Made by a program: the position numbers and the translations under genes | The notes under the pieces: generated by a model | Told to the model about the DNA's origin: nothing | Seen by the model: only the letters and a program-made list of their open reading frames with translations | The model's database searches: none | Part shown: positions 44,006 through 53,847 of the stretch, in pieces | Numbering within the stretch: position 1 is the stretch's first letter | How the letters are laid out: the number at the start of each line of letters is the position of its first letter | NCBI RefSeq assembly: GCF_017347605.1 | Contig: NZ_AP024484.1 | Location: 2,804,501 to 2,868,500 of the forward strand | DNA: 64,000 nt | From: Prevotella herbatica | Lineage (GTDB): Bacteria; Bacteroidota; Bacteroidia; Bacteroidales; Bacteroidaceae | Direction of reading: 5' to 3'

Positions 44006-46618
44006 ATGGACGAAAATCTGACAATTGATAATGACAGAATATTGAAAATCAATATCGAGGAAGAAATGAAATCCTCGTATATTGACTATTCTATGTCTGT
44101 TATTGTGGCTCGTGCACTACCGGATGTGCGTGATGGTTTCAAACCAGTTCATCGCCGTATCCTTTATGGTATGCAGGGACTTGGTAATACCAGTGACAAA
44201 CCTTTCAAGAAATGTGCCCGTGTAGTTGGTGAAGTTCTTGGTAAGTATCACCCACATGGAGATGGATCTGTATACGGAGCACTTGTGCGTATGGGACAGG
44301 ACTGGAACATGCGTTATAAGCTAGTTGACGGACAGGGAAACTTTGGTTCTGTAGATGGTGACTCTCCTGCTGCCATGCGTTATACAGAGTGTCGCCTTAG
44401 TAAGATGGGTGAGCGTGTGATGGATGACTTGGAAAAGGAAACCGTAGACATGACCAACAACTTTGACGATACACTTTTAGAGCCTTCTGTTATGCCGACA
44501 AAGATTCCTAACTTGTTGGTAAATGGTGGTAATGGTATAGCCGTGGGTATGGCTACAAATATGCCTACTCATAACCTTTGTGAAGTAATTGACGGTTGTT
44601 GCGCATATATTGATAACCCTGATATAGACTTGGACGGATTGATGCAATACATCAAGGCTCCGGATTTCCCTACAGGTGCTTACATTTATGGAATTCAGGG
44701 CGTGCGTCAGGCTTATGAGACTGGTCGTGGTCGTATCATCATGCGTTCAAAGGCTGAAATAGAGAGTGGTGAGAGCCATGACAAGATTGTTGTTACTGAA
44801 ATTCCTTATGGCGTAAACAAGCAGATGCTTATCGAGTATATTGCAGACTTGGTAAAGGAAGGTAAAATTGATGGTATCAGCAACGCTAATGATGAGTCTG
44901 GTCGTCAGGGTATGCGTATCGTAATTGATGTAAAGAAAGATGCGAATGCCAACGTAATCCTGAATAAACTTTTCAAGATGACTGCATTGCAGAGTTCATT
45001 CTCTGTAAACTGTATCGCTCTTGTTAAGGGACGTCCACGTTTGCTTAGTTTGCGCGAATGCGTGAAGTATTTTGTAGAGCATCGTCACGACGTAACTATA
45101 CGCAGAACAAAGTATGATTTGAGAAAGGCTCAGGAACGTGCCCACATCCTTGAAGGACTTATCATTGCATGCGATAATATTGATGAAGTTGTTCATCTTA
45201 TCCGTGCAAGCAAGACTCCTGCTGAGGCTCAGAAGAACTTGGAACAGCGTTTCAACCTTGATGAATTGCAGAGTAAGGCTATCGTGGATATGCGATTAAG
45301 TCAGCTCACAGGTCTTCGTATGGATCAGTTACATGCTGAATATGAAGAACTAGAGCGTCAGATTGCTTATTATCAGCAGATTCTTGACGATCCAGAACTT
45401 TGCAAGAAGGTTATGAAAGATGAGCTTAACGAGGTTAAGGATAAGTATGGCGATGAGCGCCGTACTGAAATTAAATATTCTAGCGAGGAATTCAATCCAG
45501 AGGACTTCTATCCAAATGATCCTGTTGTTATTACTGTCAGCCACATGGGTTACATTAAGCGTACACCGCTTAGTGAGTTCCGTGAGCAGGCACGTGGTGG
45601 AGTAGGTTCTAAGGGTGCACGTCATCGTGATCAGGACTTCACAGAATTTATCTATCCTGCTACAATGCACCAGACAATGTTGTTCTTCACTAAGAAGGGA
45701 CGTTGCTATTGGTTGAAGTGCTATGAAATTCCTGAGGGCGACCGCAATAGTAAGGGACGCGCAATACAGAATATGCTTAATATTGAAAGCGACGATGCAT
45801 TGAACGCTATACTCCGCCTTAGTGGTCTTAACGATGAAGAGTTCAATAATAGTCACTACGTTATCTTCGCAACTAAGAACGGTACTGTTAAGAAGACAAG
45901 TCTTGAGGCTTATAGCCGCCCACGTGCAAATGGTGTCATTGCCATAAATATCGCAGAGGGTGACGAGGTTGTAGACGTACGCCTTACTAACGGTAATAAC
46001 GAGTTGATTATCGCAAACCGTAACGGTCGTGCCGTTCGCTTCAACGAGAATGCAATACGTACAATGGGACGTACCGCTACAGGTGTAAGAGGTATGCGAC
46101 TTGACGCAGAGAACGATGATGTTATAGGTATGATAACCGTAAACGACGCTGAAAATGAAACTGTCATGGTAGTAAGTGAACAGGGCTATGGTAAGCGCAG
46201 TTTTGTTGAAGACTATCGTATCACGAATCGTGGTGGTAAGGGTGTTAAGACAATGTCTATAACCGATAAGACAGGTCGCTTGGTAAGCATAAAGAATGTT
46301 ACCGACGATAATGATCTTATGATTATCAACAAGAGCGGAATCGTTATTCGTTTAGCAGTTGCAGATGTCCGAATTATGGGACGTGCTACTCAGGGCGTTC
46401 GCCTTATCAATCTAGCAAAGAAAAATGATGTGATTGCTAGCGTATGCAAGGTGATGAGTTCTGAATTGGAAGTCACTATTGAGGAAGAAAGCCGTGCTCA
46501 ATGGGCAAACAAAACTGAAGAGATAAAGAAGGATACTCAGTCTGAATCTTCTGATGAAGATGAAGTTGAAGAGCAGGCTCCTTTGGTAGACTTCGACGAC
46601 GAAGAAACTCAAGAATAA
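44006..46618 (+). CDS. gyrA: DNA gyrase subunit A
   Basis: 870 residues. The breakage-reunion domain starts [20 protein letters not shown]. The catalytic Tyr lies in [12 protein letters not shown] near residue 125. The quinolone-determining region reads [20 protein letters not shown] GyrA-box-like motif ([10 protein letters not shown]) begins the C-terminal DNA-wrapping beta-propeller, whose repeats ([27 protein letters not shown]) follow. A strongly acidic tail ends the protein. The GyrA box and the propeller support GyrA over ParC. It introduces negative supercoils with GyrB. Gly stands at both positions equivalent to E. coli Ser83 and Asp87. Confidence 0.93.
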   Translation: MDENLTIDNDRILKINIEEEMKSSYIDYSMSVIVARALPDVRDGFKPVHRRILYGMQGLGNTSDKPFKKCARVVGEVLGKYHPHGDGSVYGALVRMGQDWNMRYKLVDGQGNFGSVDGDSPAAMRYTECRLSKMGERVMDDLEKETVDMTNNFDDTLLEPSVMPTKIPNLLVNGGNGIAVGMATNMPTHNLCEVIDGCCAYIDNPDIDLDGLMQYIKAPDFPTGAYIYGIQGVRQAYETGRGRIIMRSKAEIESGESHDKIVVTEIPYGVNKQMLIEYIADLVKEGKIDGISNANDESGRQGMRIVIDVKKDANANVILNKLFKMTALQSSFSVNCIALVKGRPRLLSLRECVKYFVEHRHDVTIRRTKYDLRKAQERAHILEGLIIACDNIDEVVHLIRASKTPAEAQKNLEQRFNLDELQSKAIVDMRLSQLTGLRMDQLHAEYEELERQIAYYQQILDDPELCKKVMKDELNEVKDKYGDERRTEIKYSSEEFNPEDFYPNDPVVITVSHMGYIKRTPLSEFREQARGGVGSKGARHRDQDFTEFIYPATMHQTMLFFTKKGRCYWLKCYEIPEGDRNSKGRAIQNMLNIESDDALNAILRLSGLNDEEFNNSHYVIFATKNGTVKKTSLEAYSRPRANGVIAINIAEGDEVVDVRLTNGNNELIIANRNGRAVRFNENAIRTMGRTATGVRGMRLDAENDDVIGMITVNDAENETVMVVSEQGYGKRSFVEDYRITNRGGKGVKTMSITDKTGRLVSIKNVTDDNDLMIINKSGIVIRLAVADVRIMGRATQGVRLINLAKKNDVIASVCKVMSSELEVTIEEESRAQWANKTEEIKKDTQSESSDEDEVEEQAPLVDFDDEETQE

Positions 46619-46645
46619 CAAACCTTTTAATATAAAAACGTAATT

Positions 46646-47869
46646 ATGAGAAAGTTAATGATCGCAGCTTTGATGCTACTAGGTACATCTGCTGCTTTTG
46701 CCGGCGACAGCGAACCTTTAAAGGCGATACTTAAGGCAAAGACTTATGCTGATGCAGAAACACTGCTGAAGACTAACTTAAACCAGTTGGTTAATGACGC
46801 AGAAAAGGCTAAGGCTTACAATAAACTTGTTGATTTGGCAATGGAAAAAGTCACCAAGGAGCAAGCTACAATTACTTCTAACCAGATGGCAAAACAGTTT
46901 GGTCAGGGTAAGGAAGTTGCTTATGATACAACAGGCTACAATAATGCACTTTTTGATGCAATCAACAGTGCTATAGCTTGTAATGAGTTTGACCAGAAGC
47001 CAAACGATAGTGGTAAAATCAAACCTAAGTTTGAGTCTTCTAACGCTACTCGCCTATATGGTTTGCGTGCTAATCTTATCAATGCCGGACAGGCTGCAGG
47101 TCAGAAGAATGATCAGGCTACTGCATTGAAATACTTTGGTATGTATGTAGAGAGTGCTGTTAATCCTTTGTTTAGAAGCATTGACCATACAAAGATGCCT
47201 GATCAGTATCTAGGTGAGGTTGCTCGTGTAGCTGGTGTTTATGCTTTCCAGAACAAGCAGATGGACTTGGCAAACAAGTATGTTGATGTAGCTATGCAGG
47301 ACACTGCCGTTTACAAGGATGCACTTAATTTGAAGATGTATCTTATGCAGCAGGGTTTGAAGTCAAAGGCTGATTCTCTTCAGTATGTTGAGACACTGAA
47401 AGGTCTTAATGCTAAGGACTCAAAGAATGACCAGATTTTTGCAACACTTGTAAACATGTATGGTAGTCTTAAGATGACAGCTGAGCAGGATAAGCTTATT
47501 GCTGACAAAATAGCTGCTGATCCTGAGAATTCTATCGCATGGGCTTTGAAGGGACAGAACTTCATGAACACAAACAAGCCAGAACAGGCTGTAGAGTGCT
47601 TCAAGAAAGCTATTATAAAGGATGACAAGAATGTTGTTGTTCTTACATATCTTGGTTTCTGTCTTAATGCACAGGCTGGTTCTATCAACGGTAACAAGGC
47701 TGAACAGCAGAAACTTTACAAAGAGAGCCAGGACTACTTGGAGAAAGCACGCAGCTTGGATCCAAACCGTGAGAAGGCTAACTGGAGTTACCCCCTTTAC
47801 TCTGTTTACTACAGCCTTTATGGCGCAGCAGACAGTCGTACAAAGGAAATGGAATCTTTGAACAAGTAA
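46646..47869 (+). CDS. Secreted tetratricopeptide-repeat protein (first of three paralogues)
   Basis: 407 residues with a signal peptide (MIAALMLLGTSAAFAGD). It consists of helical repeats; clear TPR units occur near residues ~290-330 (NSIAWALKGQNFMNTNKPEQ). A signature shared with the next two genes is DQKPNDSGKIKPKFESSNAT near residue 115. It lies 27 bp after gyrA and may be co-transcribed. It is probably a periplasmic scaffold; partner unknown. A strong hairpin follows before the second paralogue. Confidence 0.78.
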   Translation: MRKLMIAALMLLGTSAAFAGDSEPLKAILKAKTYADAETLLKTNLNQLVNDAEKAKAYNKLVDLAMEKVTKEQATITSNQMAKQFGQGKEVAYDTTGYNNALFDAINSAIACNEFDQKPNDSGKIKPKFESSNATRLYGLRANLINAGQAAGQKNDQATALKYFGMYVESAVNPLFRSIDHTKMPDQYLGEVARVAGVYAFQNKQMDLANKYVDVAMQDTAVYKDALNLKMYLMQQGLKSKADSLQYVETLKGLNAKDSKNDQIFATLVNMYGSLKMTAEQDKLIADKIAADPENSIAWALKGQNFMNTNKPEQAVECFKKAIIKDDKNVVVLTYLGFCLNAQAGSINGNKAEQQKLYKESQDYLEKARSLDPNREKANWSYPLYSVYYSLYGAADSRTKEMESLNK

Positions 47870-47884
47870 TTCTTTTTTAATAAA

Positions 47885-47930
47885 AATAGAGCATTACCGT
47901 GGAGTTTTCCTCCGCAGGTTATGCTCTATT
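47885..47930 (+). terminator. Hairpin between first and second TPR genes
   Basis: The 10-bp stem AATAGAGCAT / ATGCTCTATT has an inner GGAG/CTCC pair. It ends 7 bp before the next ATG (47938), so it could terminate or attenuate transcription into the downstream TPR and helicase genes. Confidence 0.6.
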
Positions 47931-47937
47931 TATCTTT

Positions 47938-48999
47938 ATGAAACGCTGTTTTCTTATAATAACAATATCATTTTGTATGTCATCGTTTATGACGTGCTTT
48001 GGGCAAGATATGCAGAATACTGCAAAACGACTAAACACAGAAATAGACAAAATGCTTAATGATATGCCGTCAATAAATGATGACTCATTATCATATTATG
48101 AAGATGTCGTTAAACTGATGAAAACGGCTGTGTTATGCGATTACTTCGATTCAAAAGCTGATTCTAAAGGCAGAATAAAATTACATTATAGGCTTGACAA
48201 TTCAAAACGATTGTCAAAGTTTCTTTCTCCGCTCATTGATGCAGGAATGTATGAATATAGTCGCAGGAAAAACGACGATGCCATGGAAATCTTAAAGTTG
48301 TATCTTGATTGCACCGATGGACCTCTGTTCCAAAAGGAAAACCAGAATGTTGGACTTGTAGCATATTATGTGAGTCTGCTTTCTTTTGGAAAAGAGGATT
48401 ATGATAATGCCAAACGTTATGCAGACTTGGCATTGAAGGATGCAAATTTTGCACACGATGCAGCTGAAATAAAGATTAACTGTATTAGTAAACAACTTGT
48501 GACGAAAGCTGATTCGTTGAAGTATGTGTCAGAGTTGATGGATCTTTATGATAAGATGCCTGAGAATATAGCATATTTTAAAATGCTTGCTGATTACTTT
48601 TCTGTACATGGACATGAACGCGAAGTCTTGCAGTTTGCAGTAAGTGAAACAGAAAAGCATCCTGAAAATAAACTGGCATGGGTGTTGAAAGGCGAAGCTG
48701 AACAGAAAAATAAGCATTGGAGTAACGCTATTGAGAGTTTTAAACATGCACGTGATATTGATAGCACTTATGTGCCAGCCGTATTTAATATAGGAAAATG
48801 TTATTTTGATGATGCCAAACAGTTAAAGGATAGTATACAAGTTGGTAAATTGCGGTTTAGAAAAACAGATGATATTAGATATAGAGAGTTATTGCAAAAT
48901 GCAAAAAAATGGATTGCTGAAGCTTCGATACTTGATCCTAAACAGGATATCGTGGAGTGGAAGCAAATGCTTGAATATATTAATAAGGTTATAAGATAA
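47938..48999 (+). CDS. Exported TPR protein (second paralogue)
   Basis: 353 residues from the ATG at 47938, starting MKRCFLIITISFCMSSFMTC (signal peptide). The frame is open upstream to 47899, but that stretch is occupied by the hairpin. The shared signature is DSKADSKGRIKLHYRLDNSK near residue 75. C-terminal TPR units include NKLAWVLKGEAEQKNKHWSN. It overlaps the third paralogue by one base (TAATG), so the two are translationally coupled. It is probably periplasmic; function unknown. Confidence 0.75.
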   Translation: MKRCFLIITISFCMSSFMTCFGQDMQNTAKRLNTEIDKMLNDMPSINDDSLSYYEDVVKLMKTAVLCDYFDSKADSKGRIKLHYRLDNSKRLSKFLSPLIDAGMYEYSRRKNDDAMEILKLYLDCTDGPLFQKENQNVGLVAYYVSLLSFGKEDYDNAKRYADLALKDANFAHDAAEIKINCISKQLVTKADSLKYVSELMDLYDKMPENIAYFKMLADYFSVHGHEREVLQFAVSETEKHPENKLAWVLKGEAEQKNKHWSNAIESFKHARDIDSTYVPAVFNIGKCYFDDAKQLKDSIQVGKLRFRKTDDIRYRELLQNAKKWIAEASILDPKQDIVEWKQMLEYINKVIR

Positions 49000-50189
49000 T
49001 GAGAAAGTATATTTTATACATATTGATATTTTTTCTGCCACAATGTGTAATGGGGCAGAAAAAGGCAATATCACAGGCTCGCGATTTTATAAAGAGCGGT
49101 AGTAGTCTTGATAATGCAGAAAAGCTTATGGCTGATTTGCTGAAAGACTCAACAAACAGGGGTAATGAAAAAATATGGATGACCCTTTTTGATGCTCAGC
49201 AAAAACAGTATGAGCAGGGTAATGAGAAATTATATCTGAAGCAGAAATATGATACGGCATCACTGTTTAATCTTACAAAAAGAATGTTCGCTACATTGGA
49301 AGGTTTGGATTCTTTGGATATGAAGCCTGATGCTAAGGGACGCATTAAGTTAAAATATCGTGATCATAGTGCTGAACTTCTTAATCAGTATAGACCTAAC
49401 CTCTATTATGGAGGTGTATATTTCATAAAGAAACAGGATTATCTGCGAGCTTATGATTTCTTTAATACTTATATTGATTGCTCTGCTAATCCAATGTTTG
49501 CTAAATACAAATATGCTTCCCGTGATAAAAATCTTCCTCAGGCAGCATATTGGGCGGTGTATTGTGGATACAAACTAAAAGATCCGCAAGCAACACTTAG
49601 ACATACTTATTTGGCACTGAAAGATATTGCACATGAAAATTTGATGCTGCAATATCTAGCAGAGACATATAAACTTGAGAATGATACAGTAAGATACATT
49701 AAGACATTATGGGATGGTTTTGAAAAATACCCTACATTCTCATTCTTCTTTCCTCGACTTATTGATAACTACGTGCAGCAGAATCAATATGAAGAGGCTT
49801 TGAAAATATGCGATACAGCCTTGAAGTCAGATAGTACCAGTGTGCTATTCAGATATGCCAAGAGTAATGTGCTTTTGCTGCAAGGTAAGTATTCAGAGTG
49901 TCTTGATATCTCTAAAAGTCTTATAGCTAAGAATGACACTCTTGCTGATGCATATCTGAATGCTGGCCTTTCATGGTTTAATCAAGCCGTGGAATTAGAC
50001 AAGAATTTACAGATGAGTCAGAAAAAACGAAATAAAATATTAGACTGCTATCGCAATGCAATGCCTTATCTTGAGAGATATAGAGCACTTGCACCAGAAC
50101 AGAAAAGTAAATGGGCTTTACCATTATACACCATTTACTTAAATCTGAATATGGGTAAGCAGTTTGATGAAATAGATAAATTATTATGA
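48999..50189 (+). CDS. Exported TPR protein (third paralogue)
   Basis: 396 residues with a signal peptide (MRKYILYILIFFLPQCVMGQ). The family signature is LDMKPDAKGRIKLKYRDHSA near residue 110. At least four TPR-like helical pairs follow, including QYEEALKICDTALKSDST. It overlaps the second paralogue by 1 bp and the DbpA-like helicase by 4 bp, which ties envelope TPR proteins and an RNA helicase into one coupled unit. Function unknown. Confidence 0.75.
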   Translation: MRKYILYILIFFLPQCVMGQKKAISQARDFIKSGSSLDNAEKLMADLLKDSTNRGNEKIWMTLFDAQQKQYEQGNEKLYLKQKYDTASLFNLTKRMFATLEGLDSLDMKPDAKGRIKLKYRDHSAELLNQYRPNLYYGGVYFIKKQDYLRAYDFFNTYIDCSANPMFAKYKYASRDKNLPQAAYWAVYCGYKLKDPQATLRHTYLALKDIAHENLMLQYLAETYKLENDTVRYIKTLWDGFEKYPTFSFFFPRLIDNYVQQNQYEEALKICDTALKSDSTSVLFRYAKSNVLLLQGKYSECLDISKSLIAKNDTLADAYLNAGLSWFNQAVELDKNLQMSQKKRNKILDCYRNAMPYLERYRALAPEQKSKWALPLYTIYLNLNMGKQFDEIDKLL

Positions 50190-51505
50190 ATATAGATAAA
50201 ATTATAAATAAACTCAATATTGAGTTGAACGTCATGCAGCAGGCAACAGTAGATGCCTTGCTTAATGGCAAAGATGATATAGTACTTCTTTCACCTACGG
50301 GTTCAGGAAAGACTCTTTCATACCTTCTTCCACTTTCTCAACTTGTAGATGCTAGTAGTGACGAAGTGCAGGCGGTAGTTGTCGTTCCAGGACGTGAACT
50401 TGCTTTGCAGTCTGCTAATGTACTTAAAGACATGGGAAGCGGACTTCGTGGAATGGCTTGCTATGGCGGTCGCCCTACGATGGATGAACATAGAAAGTTG
50501 CGTGAGGTGAAACCACAGATTGTCTTTGCAACACCCGGAAGACTAAATGATCATCTTGATAAGTTTAATATATTATCAGACAATATTAAGTATCTTGTAC
50601 TTGATGAATTTGACAAGTGTCTTGAAATGGGTTTCCATGATGAGATGCAGTCTTTGATTTCTAAATTGCCTAGTGATGTAAGAAGTATTCTTCTTTCGGC
50701 AACGCCAGCAGAGGAACTGAAAGACCAGAAAATTATCAATAACAACTTTACAACACTTAACTTCCTTCCTGATTCAGAGCAAGTTCCTGATCGTGTGCAT
50801 ATATACAAAGTGGAAAGTCCGGATAAGGATAAGTTGGAGACATTGCGACAACTATTATTGACATTCGGCAGCCAGAGTAGTATTGTGTTCCTAAATTTCC
50901 GTGATTCTGTTGAGCGCACAGCTGAATTTCTTCGTGATGCGGGATTTAGCATCAGTTACTTCCATGGTGGAATGGAACAGAAACAGCGTGAAGATGCGCT
51001 TTATAAATTCTCTAACGGAAGTGCAAACGTGTTTGTGAGCACTGACCTCGCTAGCCGTGGACTTGATATTCCTAATATTGACAACATAGTACACTATCAT
51101 ATACCAGAAAGTGAAGACGGATATATTCATCGTGTAGGAAGAACTGCCCGTTGGGATAAAATGGGACGTAGTTTCTTCATATTAAACTCACTGGAACATG
51201 TTCCTGAGTATGTAGATGCTGAAGTTGATAGTTACGAAATACCAGAAGAATTACCGAAGCCAGCATTGCCTAAAATGTCGACAATATATATCGGAAAAGG
51301 CAAAAAAGACAAGATAAGTAAGGGCGATATTGTTGGATTTTTATGCAAGAATGCGGGACTTAAAAAAGATGAAATAGGAAAGATAGATGTGCAGGAAAGA
51401 TTTGCTTATGCTGCAGTTGCAAGACAAAAACTTCAGGTAGTATTGAAGCTGACAAGCGGAGAAAAAATTAAAGGCGTAAAAACTATTGTAGAGGAAGTGA
51501 GATAA
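50186..51505 (+). CDS. DEAD-box-type RNA helicase with DbpA-like C-terminal domain
   Basis: 439 residues. Helicase motifs in order: I SPTGSGKTLSYLLPL, Ia PGRELALQ, II VLDEFDKCLEMGF (DEFD instead of DEAD), III LLSATPAEEL, V STDLASRGLDIP, VI HRVGRTAR. Residues ~365-439 (STIYIGKGKKDKISKGDIVG onward) look like the DbpA RNA-binding domain, which targets 23S rRNA hairpin 92 in E. coli. It is therefore likely a ribosome assembly factor. The start codon overlaps the preceding TPR stop. A strict dbpA name is withheld because of the motif II change. Confidence 0.85.
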   Translation: MNIDKIINKLNIELNVMQQATVDALLNGKDDIVLLSPTGSGKTLSYLLPLSQLVDASSDEVQAVVVVPGRELALQSANVLKDMGSGLRGMACYGGRPTMDEHRKLREVKPQIVFATPGRLNDHLDKFNILSDNIKYLVLDEFDKCLEMGFHDEMQSLISKLPSDVRSILLSATPAEELKDQKIINNNFTTLNFLPDSEQVPDRVHIYKVESPDKDKLETLRQLLLTFGSQSSIVFLNFRDSVERTAEFLRDAGFSISYFHGGMEQKQREDALYKFSNGSANVFVSTDLASRGLDIPNIDNIVHYHIPESEDGYIHRVGRTARWDKMGRSFFILNSLEHVPEYVDAEVDSYEIPEELPKPALPKMSTIYIGKGKKDKISKGDIVGFLCKNAGLKKDEIGKIDVQERFAYAAVARQKLQVVLKLTSGEKIKGVKTIVEEVR

Positions 51506-51613
51506 AAAATTCACGTATTAGTGTATTAATATTCGCTTTTGCTGAAGAAAAATATAGTAGTATATTACAAATTGAAAGAAATAAGACGCAATAGCTAAAT
51601 TATTGCTAAATAA

Positions 51614-51646
51614 TTTGCCCAACTAAAAATAAAAGTGTAATTTCGC
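51614..51646 (+). promoter_or_regulatory. Promoter for serC (TTTG-N20-TAATTTCGC)
   Basis: TTTG at 51614-51617 and TAATTTCGC at 51638-51646 with a 20-nt spacer; the -7 element has one mismatch. The leader is about 50 nt. Confidence 0.65.
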
Positions 51647-51702
51647 ATGCGTAAAAACTAAAAATTATCACGTAATTGATAAATCTTTAAAAATACATTC
51701 AG

Positions 51703-52776
51703 ATGAAGAAGTACAACTTTAATGCAGGTCCATCAATTCTTCCACGTGAGGTGATTGAGAACACAGCTAAGCAAATTTTGGATTTCAATGGCAGCGGTCT
51801 TTCATTAATGGAGATTAGCCATCGTGCTAAGGATTTCCAGCCCGTTGTTGACGAGAGTGTAGCCTTATTTAAGGAACTATTAGATATTCCAGAAGGCTAT
51901 TCTATAATTTTTCTTGGTGGTGGTGCGTCCTTGCAGTTCATGCAGATACCGGCAAACTTCTTGATTAAGAAAGCAGCTTATGTTAATTCCGGTGTATGGG
52001 CAAAGAAGGCTATCAAAGAAGCAAAACATTTTGGAGAGGTTATAGAGATCGCTTCATCGGCTGATGCTAATTATACTTTCTATCCAAAAGGCTTTGAATC
52101 CAAAGTACCTGCAGATGTTGATTACTTGCACATATGTACAAATAATACAATTTATGGAACTGAAATTCGCAAGGAACTAGATGTAAATGTTCCTCTTATT
52201 GCGGATATGAGTTCTGATATAATGAGTCGCCCTATTGATGTTAGCAAATATAAAGCTATCTATGCTGGTGCTCAGAAAAATATTTCTATGGCTGGTGTTA
52301 CTGTTATTATTGTTAAGGATGATGAACTTGGAAAAGCTCCAAGAGAATTGCCTACAATGATGGACTATCGCACTCATGTAGATAAGGGCTCTATGTTTAA
52401 CACTCCTCCTGTTGTTCCAATCTATTCTATGATGGAAAACTTGAGATGGTTGAAGAAAAATGGTGGTCTTGAGGCTGCTGACAAGCGTGCTCATGAGCGT
52501 GCAGAGGCTTTGTACACAGAGATTGATCGTAATAAGCTATTTAAGGGTACAGTTGAGAATGATTCTCGTTCATTGATGAATATTTGCTTCGTAATGAATG
52601 ATGAATATGCTGAACTTGAAAAGCCGTTCTTGGAATTTGCTACAGAGCGTGGTATGGTTGGTGTTAAGGGTCACCGTTCTGTCGGTGGTTTCCGTGCAAG
52701 TTGCTATAATGCAATGACTATGGAAGGTGTGAACGCCCTTGTTCAGGCCATGAAGGATTTTGAGGCAAAATATTAA
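51703..52776 (+). CDS. serC: Phosphoserine aminotransferase
   Basis: 357 residues, family length. It starts [20 protein letters not shown], with [14 protein letters not shown] as another family motif. The PLP lysine is in [18 protein letters not shown] near residue 190. The C-terminus has [20 protein letters not shown] with the substrate-binding Arg. It makes phosphoserine from 3-phosphohydroxypyruvate and glutamate. serA follows 65 bp later, giving two consecutive serine-pathway steps in one unit. Confidence 0.95.
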   Translation: MKKYNFNAGPSILPREVIENTAKQILDFNGSGLSLMEISHRAKDFQPVVDESVALFKELLDIPEGYSIIFLGGGASLQFMQIPANFLIKKAAYVNSGVWAKKAIKEAKHFGEVIEIASSADANYTFYPKGFESKVPADVDYLHICTNNTIYGTEIRKELDVNVPLIADMSSDIMSRPIDVSKYKAIYAGAQKNISMAGVTVIIVKDDELGKAPRELPTMMDYRTHVDKGSMFNTPPVVPIYSMMENLRWLKKNGGLEAADKRAHERAEALYTEIDRNKLFKGTVENDSRSLMNICFVMNDEYAELEKPFLEFATERGMVGVKGHRSVGGFRASCYNAMTMEGVNALVQAMKDFEAKY

Positions 52777-52841
52777 TAATAATAATCAGAGTAATAGGGC
52801 GGATGTTGATTCGCCCTATATTCATTTAATAATACAAGACT

Positions 52842-53759
52842 ATGAAAGTTTTAGTTGCAACAGAAAAACCTTTCGCAGCTGCAGCTGTTGAAGGTATAAA
52901 AAAAGAAGTTGAAGCAGCAGGTAATGAACTTGCTTTGCTTGAAAAATACACTGATAAGGCTCAGTTGCTTGATGCAGTTAAAGATGCTGACGCAATGATT
53001 ATCCGTTCTGACAAAGTTGATGCCGAAGTGCTTGAGGCTGCAAAGAACTTGAAGATTGTTGTTCGTGCAGGTGCAGGATATGATAATATTGATCTTGCTG
53101 CCGCAACAGCTAATAATGTCGTTGCTGAGAATACTCCTGGACAGAATTCAAACGCAGTTGCTGAATTGGTATTCGGATTGTTGGTCTATACAGTTCGTAA
53201 TTTCTATAATGGCAAAGCTGGTTCTGAACTCAAGGATAAGAAAATCGGCATATTGGCATTTGGTAATGTAGGTCGTAATGTTGCACGTGTAGCAAAAGGC
53301 TTTGGTATGGATGTTTATGCTTTTGATGCTTTCTGTCCTGCAGACGTTATTGAAGCTGCTGGTGTACACGCTGCAAAGAGCCAAAACGAATTGTTCCAGA
53401 CTTGTGACATCGTTTCTCTTCACATTCCAGCTACTCCAGAGACTATAAAGAGCATTAATTACGCAACTGTAAATCAAATGCCTAAGGGTGGTATCCTAAT
53501 CAATACAGCACGTAAGGAAGTAATCAATGAGCCTGAGCTTATTAAGTTGCTTGCTGAGCGTGAGGATTTGAAATACATTACTGATATCAAGCCTGATGCA
53601 GATGAAGATTTCAAGAAGTTTGAAGGTCGTTATTTCTCAACACCTAAGAAGATGGGTGCGCAGACAGCAGAGGCAAATGTAAATGCTGGTATCGCTGCCG
53701 CAAAGCAGATTAATGCTTTCTTTAAGGATGGTTGTACAAAGTTCAAGGTAAACAAGTAA
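52842..53759 (+). CDS. serA: D-3-phosphoglycerate dehydrogenase, short type III form
   Basis: 305 residues, without the C-terminal ACT domain of longer SerA proteins. The catalytic domain has VRAGAGYDNIDLAAATANNV. The NAD-binding motif is ILAFGNVGRNVARVAKGFGM, and INTARKEVINEPEL contains the catalytic Arg. Where other 2-hydroxyacid dehydrogenases have a catalytic His (TPHxGA), this one reads STPKKMGAQTAEAN with Lys. This is the pattern of type III PGDH known from Entamoeba and Bacteroides. It oxidises 3-phosphoglycerate in the first step of serine synthesis. Lack of ACT implies no serine feedback through that domain. Confidence 0.93.
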   Translation: MKVLVATEKPFAAAAVEGIKKEVEAAGNELALLEKYTDKAQLLDAVKDADAMIIRSDKVDAEVLEAAKNLKIVVRAGAGYDNIDLAAATANNVVAENTPGQNSNAVAELVFGLLVYTVRNFYNGKAGSELKDKKIGILAFGNVGRNVARVAKGFGMDVYAFDAFCPADVIEAAGVHAAKSQNELFQTCDIVSLHIPATPETIKSINYATVNQMPKGGILINTARKEVINEPELIKLLAEREDLKYITDIKPDADEDFKKFEGRYFSTPKKMGAQTAEANVNAGIAAAKQINAFFKDGCTKFKVNK

Positions 53760-53770
53760 GATTCTTATAT

Positions 53771-53822
53771 ATCCTACCCACGTCTCTTTAATTATAATTA
53801 TGACATGGGTAGGATTTTTTTT
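53771..53822 (+). terminator. Terminator after serA
   Basis: The 10-bp perfect stem ATCCTACCCA (53771-53780) / TGGGTAGGAT (53806-53815) runs into TTTTTTTTT. It lies 12 bp past the serA stop and just before the DUF1015 gene. Confidence 0.85.
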
Positions 53823-53847
53823 CATACATTATTTTAGATCCATTACC

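Noticed and set aside
45350..45856. 168-codon minus-strand frame inside gyrA
   Set aside because: Antisense shadow of a strongly conserved gene; no family features.
44006..46618. ParC (topoisomerase IV) as an alternative to GyrA
   Set aside because: The GyrA-box-like [10 protein letters not shown] motif and six-bladed wrapping domain repeats favour GyrA.
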